Assembly: GCA_016906335.1 (NCBI GenBank)
Contig: JADEYG010000004.1
Coordinates: 216,001 to 280,000, forward strand
Reading direction: 5' to 3'
DNA: 64,000 nucleotides
Source: Novakomyces olei
Lineage: Eukaryota > Ascomycota > Novakomycetes > Novakomycetales > Novakomycetaceae
Made by a program: the position numbers and the translations under genes. Every line of letters starts with the position of its first letter. Within the stretch, counting starts at the first letter, position 1. Below the pieces are notes generated by a model, which worked only from the letters and a program-made list of their open reading frames with translations, searched no databases and was not told where the DNA came from. Positions 55,043 through 64,000 of this stretch are shown in pieces.

Positions 55043-56846
55043 TCAAACAAACTCTGACTGCACCCACTGCCAAACTGCCTGAGCGCTATCGAGTGAATGC
55101 TGCTGGCCAGCATCTGCGTCAACGATGAATGTCGTTTTTCTCGGGTTGATTGCCCTCCAAATGGCACACATACTCTCATACGCAATAATCTCTTCTGAGA
55201 CATCTTGTGTCTGATTTTGAGACTTTTTCCGTCGGTCTTTAGCTCTTGTTGAATGGCAGTTTGCCCCTGGAGGCCTTAAAGATTTGTGGTATAATAAAAC
55301 ATCGCAAACATAATGCAGCCAGAGCGAATTTGTTCGTGGTCGGTAGGCTGTCCAGTCGTATCTAGTGCCTTTTTTATCTTGTTGTTTTACGCATTCACGC
55401 ATAAAACGGTACATGTCGAATTGGTAGTCGCCTTTGCCCTCGAAAATTTCTGGATCTCTTTCCAGATCGTAATAGAATGGTCCTCCATCCTGGAGCGAAT
55501 TGCATCTCGAGAGTGTATAGTCAATAATGTGAATGTTCAGATTGCCTTTTATGCTCATGTTTTCCATAGCGCCAGCAAGATCTTGGTCCTTCTTCCGGCT
55601 TTGGATCATAATGTTGCCCCAATGCAAATCTCGATGTTCGAAATTGCACTTTTGCTCACCCCGTGCAATTATTTCGGCAACGCCATCGAATATTTCTCGA
55701 GCTTGGCACCAGTTTGACAGAGCGAAATGTTCAAGGTCGTAGCCCAGATGCGGTAGTTGAATACAGAGGTAAAAGTTTGGGGACTCCTCATCTGTAGTGA
55801 TTAGCAGGCGCCGTCATGAGCGAGATGAAGGGATAGATAGAGCAATGTAAATCAAGGAACAGTAAAATAAAGAAATAGAAAAGAATCAAAAAATGAAAAT
55901 TGGGAACAGAAAAGAATCAGGAGGACAGGTCAGCTTTTGTCAGCTTTTTGTATGCCTCGTACGACTTACCCGGACGCATGTTGTACACGTCATTGCCATC
56001 GGCTTCATACTGGTCCCACGCGTCTACTAAAGGCTTTGGAAATGGGCCGTGTACGACGGTCATTGCATTCAAGCCGACAAATCCCTCGAGTGGAGACATC
56101 ATTGTCGTAATTTCGCCCTCGGCCAGTACGGCAGATACACTGATTTCCTCATTATTCCCTTCGTCGGTCGAGAACCTTATTACTTTTAATACTTCTTGCG
56201 AAGCCTTCCCCTCGTGTTGCATAAGAAACACTTCGCTATAGCTCGCTTCCGTCAGTTTTGAGAGCTTATATGCTCCTGCTAATTTTGTTGCAAGCTGAGA
56301 GAAATCAAGAGGTCTCGATTGGCCGCAGAGGCTCAGCAGCCGATCGAGTTTGCTTTGATCAGCCTCAGTATTTGCATTTGCTGCCTGTTTATTGTTTGGC
56401 GAAGCAATACTGCCTTTGCCATCTGCCTCGTGCAGTTTGCCGTTTTGCTTTTCTAAAGGTTTCTCGTCTGGACTCTTGCTTTCTAAACTCTCCCTCTCCA
56501 GGTTTACTTGCCCTGCCATCCGTCCGTTTTGTGGCTCCTCTAGCAAAACATTCTGTAGCCTTTTCTCGCTTTCCAAAAGCAAAGCCAGATTTTCATCCTG
56601 TGCTTTGCTTTTTAGCCCTGTTTCAATACTCTTCTGCCTTCGAGCATTGCAGTCCAAAACAACCTCGGCCAAAACTCCATGATTCTTGGGTTCTTTTGCC
56701 AAAGCGCCAATTTTCAATGCTCCACCGTTTTCTTTGTTGTTGTCATCGATCAGGTGACTCGCTGTACGAGGCCGTGCCGGCGAACAAGCGAAAAAATCGC
56801 GGTGTGAGGAGCCACGGCTGTTCACTTTTCGCCCATAAAGCTTCAT
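55043..56846 (-). CDS. Haspin-type histone H3 Thr3 kinase
   Basis: Atypical protein kinase that phosphorylates H3 Thr3 to recruit the chromosomal passenger complex. Exons 56846-55970 and 55791-55043 join in phase 1 over a 178-nt intron (GTAAGT to GCTAATCACTACAG) to give 541 aa. The N-terminal half is disordered and charged. The kinase N-lobe has LTEASYSEVFLM and VLKVIRF (ATP Lys). After the join come ESPNFYLCIQLPHLGYDLEHF, the catalytic loop FEHRDLHWGNIMI and IIDYTLSRC. DYT in place of DFG is the mark of haspins. The end has DMYRFMRE, PRTNSLWLHYVCDVLL. Left unspliced, the first exon would run on 16 codons to a false stop and lose the catalytic loop. Confidence 0.95.
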
Positions 56847-57531
56847 TGCCTCCTTTTTTTCTGGGCTTTTTCCTGTTAATTGGATTCAATACTGTCCTCG
56901 GTTTGGCCCTTTTAGTCTCCGTTGCGTCTCTACAGAATAGAAGCTTTATCAAATGAGGCGGCGAACAGTCCTCTGCTTTGTTTATACTGTAAACAAATCA
57001 ATACTCGACCGTTGCTTGAATGCATTAATTGTTTACCAGACGACAACGATATTTTATTGCAGATGTAATATTCAAGTAATATAACTGCCATAATCGTAAA
57101 GCGTCCGACCTATTGCTGATATGGTTACTTGGCATTTGGTCTATTTACGAAGGCTTGTAATTATAATAAAATGTGTGATAATCTGTCTAATTGACCAAAG
57201 ATCAGCACTTAAATAGTGACTCGAATATACACTTTCACGGGTTTCTCATTCCAAAAACTACAAAACATTTTGCTCCCCATTTTGGGCTTTGCCATGCTTT
57301 GCATTGCTTTGTGTTCTAAAACAGCCATTTGTAGAAATGATAACAATATTCAGAATGTACGGCAATTACTTTTACACTGCATTCTGTTCGAAAAGCGTAT
57401 CGATAACGTGCTTTGCTATCGGCATGACATACCCTGATATCTATTCATTTTAAAGTTGATGGTGAACTGTATGCCGCTTGCTATTTCAAATATGGACTCG
57501 GTCTCGTACGCAATACCCACCGGCTCAAAGA
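56847..57531. other. Tandem intergenic region, no gene seen
   Basis: 685 bp between the haspin ATG and the coronin stop codon (both minus strand). Short frames only; read as haspin promoter plus coronin 3' UTR. Confidence 0.55.
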
Positions 57532-59802
57532 TCAAAGCTCATTGCTCGTGAGCTTTTCGATTGCCAGCTCGAGCTTTCGAATAGCCCGATCACGGCTTGC
57601 TAATTCTTGCTTCAAAGTCTTTTCCAACTCGGCTACCTGTGCCGTTAATTTGGCAACCGGATCAGTTTCTGTAGCTTTTTGTGACTCCTGTGCAGTCTCC
57701 TTTGAAAGAGTCGCTTTTGGTTTTTCATCTGCTGCTTTTTCCACTGCAGACTTTTCTTTCGCAACGCTTTCTGGTTTGGTGTGAGCCACATTTGCCCCGT
57801 CTGGAACGTCTTTTGTCTCGCTTGTTTTCGGCTCTGTCTGGCTCTCTTCCTTTTTAACTTTAGCGTCATTTTCGCGCTCCTTTTTGGAAAGGCCCGGCTC
57901 CACAGGTAAAGTGCTTGCCTTGTTCATTGCCGAAACGCTCACTGCACCTTCAGACGTGGCGTGAGCAATTTTCGACTCTAGATCAGAGCGAGCTGAAGCG
58001 TTCTGGTTAGATGGAGTTGGCGAAGGCGATGAAGCTTTTGCAGAGGCAGCTTTCTCCGGTAAAGAGGAACTAGAATTCACTTTAGCCTCAGGCTTAACGG
58101 AAGAGCTGACAGAGGCTGGTGTGTTTTGGGTATGAAATTCTTTATGTTCCGATGTTGGTTCGCTCGGCAGAGTTCCATTTTCCGTAAGGGAATAAATCAC
58201 CGCCATGTCAATGAGCTTGGGAGGCTCCGTCTTGCCGGCGAACCAGTCTTTAGCAGATAGAGCTGGCTCGTATCCAGGCGCCGGTGGATATATATCTTGC
58301 TGAAAAGATTCAGACTTTAACAATTGTCAGTAAACGAATAATAAGGATGCGAATTATCAACAATAATGGTTTTATTATTTTTGTTTTTGGGTAGTTTAAA
58401 AGCAATGCACTTACACGACGGGGAACAATAAAAGCAATGGGCTCAATCATATTGTCGTTGACAGTCTTGTAAGCACGCATGACTTCGTTTTCAGAAACAT
58501 TCACCCCGCGTTTGGGCATAAATGTCACTCCTCTTTGAGCATCAGCGGATTTAAATTCGCTCAACGGGTACAATTTATCATCGACAAGCTCGTAATAACG
58601 AATATTCCCATCACTAGAGTAATTGTCAGTAAATAGCTTTTTAAATAGATATTAAATAAATATGAAAATGATATCCTACCCCTTGCCTGCAACGTACAAC
58701 ACCTTGCAGCTAGCATCAAACGCAGGGGTCAAAACCCCAGAACTTGTGTCTATAACAGTGAACCCGCCAATGGGACCGGCAGCAATGTTACTGGCATCCC
58801 ACAGAGCAATTTGACGATCGCTCATTTTGCTAAATCCAGTGGTCGCTATACGATCACTATCTCCCAGCCAGACAGCTTTGCTCGTTTTCACGCCCGCATG
58901 CCCAGTAGCCTCTTGCACGACGTTTTGAGCACGAATGTCCCATACTCGAATACGCTTGTCCCGCGATGTAGTCACGAGTAACGATCCGTCATAATTAAAT
59001 GACAATGACGCAATCGTGTCCGGGTGAGGGAGAGTAATTTTAGCCTCGCCCGTACCAACGTCCCAGATTTTAATAGTATTATCCCCGCTAGAGGAGGCCA
59101 GGACGTTCTCCGCCGTAGGGTGGAACAGTACATGTCCAACTTTACGCGAATGGCCAGTCAGAAAAGACAGTGGCTTAATGTCTTTGATATCCTCCGGGTC
59201 TACATTCAGCACGTCCAATGCCTCGGGAATTTCCCAAATGCCAATCTGACGATAATTCAGTCATCTATTCGCAATAATCCTTTACCTTGCCGTCATCGCT
59301 GGCAGAAGCGATTATTCTATCGTTGAAGGGATTGAAATCCGTGTCTAGTACAGGCCCAGAGTGCCCACGAAACAACGGGATTTGATCGGGGAGTTTGCCC
59401 TGTCCAGGTATCAGCTCAATTGCTAATTGAATTGCTAATTGAATTGCTGTGCAATTACAATTTCACGAGCATTACATACCACTTGAGTCAATGGGATCAC
59501 GGCAAAGGCTCCGGCGCCGGTTGTCTCCCAAATACAGGAGAGGTATTTGGGATTGGCTTTGATTATACTCGAATCCCAGGCATTTTTGCTCACCTGCAGC
59601 CTTGTCAGCACATTGCCGACAATAGGGCACAACACCGCCGTCTACCGCCTTACCCGCAGATTATCAAAAGTAAGCTCTTTCTTGGTTGGCTGCCCGTATA
59701 TGTGACCTGGAGGCTTGTGAGTCTTGCAAAATTACCACATCAAAAACGCATTGTGCCGTTAAACTTACGGTATTTACTCGCTCGGACGAAGCGGCCCGAC
59801 AT
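57532..59802 (-). CDS. CRN1: Coronin, actin-binding WD-repeat protein
   Basis: Cortical actin patch protein that bundles F-actin and regulates Arp2/3. Seven exons, 59802-59769, 59706-59654, 59593-59480, 59399-59286, 59245-58680, 58613-58415 and 58314-57532, give 620 aa. Introns are 62, 60, 80, 40, 66 and 100 nt. The reconstructed N-terminus is MSGRFVRASKYR-HIYGQPTKKELTFDNLR, followed by VSKNAWDSS. Then come IPLTQV-GKLPDQIPLFRGHSGPVLDTDFNPF and SASDDGK-IGIWEIPEALD. The propeller continues with GHSRKVGHVLFHP, NTIKIWDVGTGE and RIRVWDIRA. The coronin C-terminal extension is RRYYELVDD-type NIRYYEL, IVPRR-SESFQQDIYPPAPG. A Lys/Glu/Ser/Pro-rich linker and a terminal coiled coil (VAELEKTLKQELASRDRAIRKLELA) for trimer formation end the protein. 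The short first exons carry the actin-binding N-terminus and are easily missed. Confidence 0.95.
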
Positions 59803-60195
59803 GCTGATGACGATGATGTGTGAGGAGAGATCAGTGTATTTATCCTTCCTATACTATTATTACATACTTTATCCGTACATTTATTATCGCGTATTTATTG
59901 TAAAGGCAGATCCTATTATATTGCCCTGTTATAATGTTTATAATTATAATGTTTATAATGCTTATAATGTTTTAACGATAGATCCTCGCAACACAAGTGC
60001 CGTGTATTCAATATTGGTTTAGTGCCGTACAAAAGTACGTGACGCGATGCGGAAATGTATAAAGTATCTATTGTCATCCGCTATGAATCGTCATCGTCAT
60101 CGTCATCATATCTTTTCGTCTTTTTCATCATAATCATAATCATTATTCTTTTCATTATCAAGCCGCCAATGCCCCCTTATCTATTCTTATCGCGC
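59803..60195. other. Tandem intergenic region
   Basis: 393 bp between the coronin ATG and the JAC1 stop (both minus). It holds TATAATGTTTATAAT copies at 59935-59975 and a short CATCGT run at 60088-60106. No gene is seen. Confidence 0.55.
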
Positions 60196-61053
60196 CTATT
60201 GAGACGCTGGCTCGAAATCGCGAATAGCAGCCAAAATATTCTCTAAAAATCGAAGTGTGACTACATTCTCCTTTGCCTCGGCCCACTTTTTGGCCCTGAC
60301 AGCAGTTGCAAACCCATCGAGCACAGCCCTACGACGCTCCTGTGTCTCGTGTTCCAGACTGTCCAACTGCCCCGCTTCTGTAGCCTCCGCAATAGCCTCG
60401 CGGGCCTCCATTGTGAACATTAGCAGATCAGGGTTGTCTGCCTTGTCAGACTCCGCAACAGCATGCCCATTCTGGGCCATTATATATTCTGCCCGTAATA
60501 GATCGTCTTTGAGCGTTGCGTAAGCCTGATTGACATAGGCAGCCAGTCTATCGGCCAGACCTGTCTGATCTGCTTCCTCCTTGTGCGACCACGCATCCGG
60601 GTGGACAATGGCCGCGAGCCGTAGGTACTCGGAGCGTAATGATTTGGCTACACTCGGCGACAAAGTACACGCGGACCTGTCTCCAGCATGAAATGTCTTT
60701 GGGAAAAGCGAGAAATAGTCTGCCTCGAGGCAGTCCTGCTGAAGGCGGCCACAAGAGTTACAGACTATTGACGACTCTGGAATTTCCGTTCCGCACTCTG
60801 CGCAGGCCTTGGCTGGCCGTGGCCGTCGGTGCCGTGCGTCAGTGTCCGTCGGCGCCTCTGCGAAATTTCGTTGGTGAAAACGGTAAAACCGGGGATTAGC
60901 GACTGTGGATTGTATTAGGCATCTCGCCGTTCTGCGCGCTGAGAACCGAAGTAAATGCGGGCAGCCAATGACAGCTCGGGGCTCTGTGCTGTGTGAGACA
61001 AGCCGCCGCACTACAGGACTCTGGGCACTGTGAAACACTGGCCTGGCTGCCAT
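60196..61053 (-). CDS. JAC1: Mitochondrial J-protein for Fe-S cluster transfer (HSCB/Jac1)
   Basis: Co-chaperone of the mitochondrial Hsp70 that releases Fe-S clusters from the Isu scaffold. Single exon, 285 aa. The first 70 residues are Arg/Ser-rich without acidic residues at the start (a matrix presequence). A C-x2-C...C-x2-C zinc motif follows (Cys84, Cys87, Cys98, Cys101). This is present in animal HSCB but absent from baker's yeast Jac1. The J domain is DYFSLFPKTFHAG (start), LRSEYLRLAAIVHPDAW with HPD at 151-153 and YVNQAYATLKDDLLRAEYIM. The C-terminal HSCB oligomerisation domain (LLMFTMEAREAIAEA, the Isu-binding face) is intact. ATG 61053 is the first in frame. An AATTATAAATTAAATGAT-type repeat lies 60-160 bp upstream. 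Confidence 0.95.
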   Translation of the reverse strand: MAARPVFHSAQSPVVRRLVSHSTEPRAVIGCPHLLRFSARRTARCLIQSTVANPRFYRFHQRNFAEAPTDTDARHRRPRPAKACAECGTEIPESSIVCNSCGRLQQDCLEADYFSLFPKTFHAGDRSACTLSPSVAKSLRSEYLRLAAIVHPDAWSHKEEADQTGLADRLAAYVNQAYATLKDDLLRAEYIMAQNGHAVAESDKADNPDLLMFTMEAREAIAEATEAGQLDSLEHETQERRRAVLDGFATAVRAKKWAEAKENVVTLRFLENILAAIRDFEPASQ

Positions 61054-63013
61054 GGCTCTAATGGTATTTTTGGGTTGGCATGCCCAATTTATTGTAATAT
61101 TAATTGTAAAATTAGATAATTATAAATTAAATGATAATTATAAATTAAATGATAATTATAAATTAAATGATAATTGTAAATTAAATTATAATTATAGAAT
61201 TAATGATAATTAATCAATATATTATTTCATAGAAACAGTCTGCCATGCTACACTATGCGAAACCCTCATTAAATCCGGTAGAATATAGCCACACTGCGTC
61301 GCCTGCTCGCCCGTGCACAGTCCATTCGAGGTGTGTAACAAGGGCGAATACAATATACAAATGCTATACGACTCGACAGGAGGACGTCAACCCTAATGAA
61401 ATGTACTGAATTTTTAATGACACGCAGCCAGGTATACATCTAAATTTATGCTTTATACTATATCCACTGTGCGCGCTAGTACGATTCTCGCATACAAGAT
61501 ACGCTACCCCTGATCCTTTATTTAGTCTTATCATCACACGCTATTAATAAAAGGCAGGTTTGCAGCCTCTTCATGATAGGCTCTGCTTATCTGCAACCCT
61601 GGCAATGTTTGATCGTATTATTCACATGTAACATTACACGCACGCGGTCGTACAGCGATCGAGGAAATACGAGATCCCAACGCATTTTATGCTTTGCGCG
61701 CCGATATACTGCCAAATCTTCCCTGAATTACTTAAACACCGTTTTATTAAACACCGTTTTATTGCCGGACCCCGTGCTGAGTAATAATGTATGAGTAACA
61801 AGGAGCTGCAAGCGATGTGCTGCCTTGGAGGCCGAATCCATCGGTCGGGAAGAGTGCGCTCGCGTCTGTTCCAGTCTGTGTGCTATCGCACACATCGAGA
61901 GGCACAAGTGTATTTGCACTACTTTGCTTGGCAGTGCGAAATTACATGTTTTTAATATATTTTTTTATTTCAACTTTCTTTAATACATTAATTATTCGTA
62001 TACCTGCACGTGTCCCTTGCAGTACTAACTTTTACGTCCTTTATCCCACTACGAAAACAGTGAGCTGGAGTCGACGGTTCAGGAGTATGCGCTGCACATA
62101 ACCAGCATTGGCGCACGGCGGCTCTTGACCTTTATTTTTCTTTAACATTGGCTCTCGTAATCGCTGTGCCGTTTTGCTGCCGTGAGTGTCTCCTTACTCG
62201 GCTGCTCCGTGGGATGATTTACGCCACGTGATTGTTACCCTCACTATTTCTGCATATCTATTTTGCTGTATTATTGCGTTTATAGCACGCAGTTCAATGT
62301 TTACAGTTTATAGTATTATTGCTGATAAATAGATATTACAAATATTATAGTTCTGTACATATACACATTATATACACATTATACTGTGCACATCGTACTG
62401 TCCACATTTACTGTACACTAACTGTACATTATCTGTACAATATACTGTACATATTAAACGCTATACACATTGACGAGCAACGCTTTTAGCGCTGGACGTT
62501 GGAAGAGTGTGCTTTGCTAGTGGCGTTTCTGCTGCTCTTTACTGCCGCCCGACTCTAATTCCGCTTGCCGACCGACTGCCAAAAGCACTCTGTCCTCTTA
62601 TCGCCCCGCTGTGGCTCTAATACTGTCATCACTGCTGTCTCCAGCCATTGATCATACTTGGCACTGCTGCTGGATCTGGTCGCACTCGGCCGTACTACTC
62701 CACGTGACTTCCCGCCTCGTTCCAGGTGCGACGGCTACTGTCGAGTTTGAACGGCCAAAGCTTGAACGCCAGAGTTTGGGCTGTAAGGTTTGACAGCGTC
62801 TTACTTTGCCAAGTGCTGCTGAACGACGTACAGAGCCTTTCTATAATAGCTATTGGCTCTGCTCTCTGGCTGCCAGAGCTCTTTGAAGGCTGCTGCCAGT
62901 TTTATCTGCTGCTGCTAACAGGTTTGTCTGTACAAATTGCTCGTGACTTTACCTCGAGGCTGTTTGCAACTACGCTACTATTACAGCTACAGTCACCGTT
63001 TGCCGAGTAACGT
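61054..63013. promoter_or_regulatory. 2-kb divergent region upstream of a Zn2Cys6 gene
   Basis: No gene recognised. The left end (about 61090-61215) is an AATTATAAATTAAATGAT tandem repeat close to JAC1. A TATACACATTAT/CTGTACAT-rich stretch lies at 62350-62460. The last 500 bp are GC-richer and pyrimidine-rich, like a transcribed leader. An in-frame stop lies two codons before the ATG at 63014. Confidence 0.5.
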
Positions 63014-64000
63014 ATGGAATCGGCAGGCGCTGATGGCCCAGTGCCGCCACCGCCACCGCTAATGGCCGGCAGAGCTTCACTCGGCCAGCCGACGACGGCC
63101 TCTGCCGTCGCCTCAGCTAAAAGCGCAAAGAGCGACACATCAAACTCGGCAGCTTCAAGTGTGTCTCCCACGTCAACTGCCTCAACGACGATTGCGCCTT
63201 CTTCGCTCAGTGAGAACGTTAACCCTAAACGCGAGAGCGCTGCCTCTAAACCCTCGTCTGGCCCGGGGAAAGGGCACAGCGATTCTAAACCTCCATCGGC
63301 AAAGCCCTCTGTTGCCAGCTCAATTGCAGCTCAGCGCCAGCGAATAGATGTCGCCTGCCAGCGCTGCCGTCGGCGAAAGATCAGGTGCACAGGAATCCCC
63401 AATCATATCCGCGAACAGATCCTTGCTTCCGACTACCCGAGAGAGCATATCTATGTCGTTCCTATTGAGCATCGCTGTGCCGGCTGTAAAAAGGCCAACC
63501 ATGCCTGTGAGTATGTAAACAGGCTTGCCTCTGCTTCAGCAGACGCGGCAGACACGTCCGGCTCTGCAGCGACGAGCAGGGCTGCTCATAAGGCCTCTAC
63601 GGCTGGACGCAGCAATTCTACAGAAAAGGCTCTGGCCAAGTCGGCCGCCTCCTCTTCAGCATCAGCTTCAGCTTCAGCTTCAGCAGCTGCAGCAGCTGCA
63701 ATTGCAGCAAACAGTATCGACTACCTCTCTGCCTTTGACTCGGCCAGTATGACGATTAACCCTAGGGCTGCTTACACAATGACCCTGAGCCAGTCGCTGC
63801 CGACTTCGCCTCACGAGTTTCCTGCTGGTGCAGTTCCCTCTGTACGGCCTTTGAGCAATACCGTTAGCAGCGGTACGAGTACAGCTGCCTCACACAGCCA
63901 CCGCCGCTCCGTCTCTGGATCGCTTTCGCGACAGCCTTCTGGGCTGCAGGAGTCAGGGCAGGGCTTTAGTACTGCAACCTTGTCCGGCTCAGGCTCCTCT
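63014..64000 (+). CDS. Zn2Cys6 transcription factor, N-terminal part (3' end outside window)
   Basis: Fungal binuclear zinc-cluster DNA-binding protein. The frame is open from ATG 63014 to the right edge (329 codons), so the gene is truncated by the window. An in-frame TAA at 63008-63010 fixes the start. The first 110 residues are Ser/Ala/Pro/Lys-rich. The cluster is IDVACQRCRRRKIRC (Cys115, 118, 125) then, after an exceptionally long 29-residue loop, CAGCKKANHAC (Cys155, 158, 165). Cys spacing is normal on both sides (x2 and x6); only the central loop is long. No intron signature is visible in the loop. Beyond it are Ala/Ser homopolymer stretches. The fungal-type regulatory domain, if present, lies outside the window. 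Target genes are unknown. Confidence 0.88.
   Translation, partial: MESAGADGPVPPPPPLMAGRASLGQPTTASAVASAKSAKSDTSNSAASSVSPTSTASTTIAPSSLSENVNPKRESAASKPSSGPGKGHSDSKPPSAKPSVASSIAAQRQRIDVACQRCRRRKIRCTGIPNHIREQILASDYPREHIYVVPIEHRCAGCKKANHACEYVNRLASASADAADTSGSAATSRAAHKASTAGRSNSTEKALAKSAASSSASASASASAAAAAAIAANSIDYLSAFDSASMTINPRAAYTMTLSQSLPTSPHEFPAGAVPSVRPLSNTVSSGTSTAASHSHRRSVSGSLSRQPSGLQESGQGFSTATLSGSGSS

Overview
This is a nuclear window from an ascomycete fungus, most likely an early-diverging (non-CUG-clade) budding yeast; a Taphrinomycotina-type yeast cannot be excluded. The evidence is fungal gene content (Zn2Cys6 factor, Flo8/SomA LUFS regulator, squalene epoxidase, pyruvate decarboxylase, Dbp9, Get1), retained genes that baker's yeast lost (complex I subunit NDUFA9, U5-40K), and many very short introns (33 to about 440 nt) whose CTAAC/CTAAT/CTGAC branch site lies only a few bases before the AG. 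A CTG codon falls on a conserved leucine of URA3, so the standard code applies. No transposon, virus, CRISPR array or secondary-metabolite cluster is visible, and neighbouring genes do not form a pathway.

Layout. 1-3.1 kb: 3' end of an NAD kinase gene converging on MUS81, whose promoter carries four tandem ACGCGTA units. 3.5 kb: intron-containing tRNA-Ser(UGA). 4-9.6 kb: copper P-type ATPase CCC2, URA3 and MDM35. 9.9-13 kb: CWF19 and GET1, head to head across a TTTA microsatellite. 13.6-17.6 kb: a Flo8/SomA regulator. 19-25.7 kb: BET3, U5-40K and a RING/SNF2 ATPase (Uls1/Rad5 family). 26-35 kb: an alpha/beta hydrolase, ERG1, an unrecognised 199-aa protein, an SLS1-like mitochondrial gene and a three-RRM protein. 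36.8-46.6 kb: RhoGEF, membrane DnaJ protein, pyruvate decarboxylase and NDUFA9. 46.8-61 kb: ARP10, DBP9, a Utp16-like protein, a ZIP9/Atx2-type transporter, HAT1, haspin, coronin and JAC1. 63-64 kb: N-terminus of a Zn2Cys6 factor cut by the window edge.

Most genes are spliced. I derived exon models by eye from phase-consistent joins, the branch/acceptor signature and conserved protein motifs across each join. Several real exons are easy to miss: a 17-nt microexon in the decarboxylase, a stop-free 39-nt intron inside the URA3 active-site motif, two 5' exons of the ZIP gene, and a 41-nt intron that makes one SLS1-like gene look like two.

The most distinctive architecture is the repeated placement of A/T-only microsatellites (units of 3, 4, 7, 8 and 9 nt) within roughly 30-100 bp of start codons, often as the main content of a shared divergent promoter. 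I found no convincing wholly new biological system. The best leads are the microexon, the URA3 active-site intron, the promoter microsatellites, the MCB cluster at MUS81, a GC-rich nested hairpin near 36.4 kb and the long-loop zinc cluster at the right edge.
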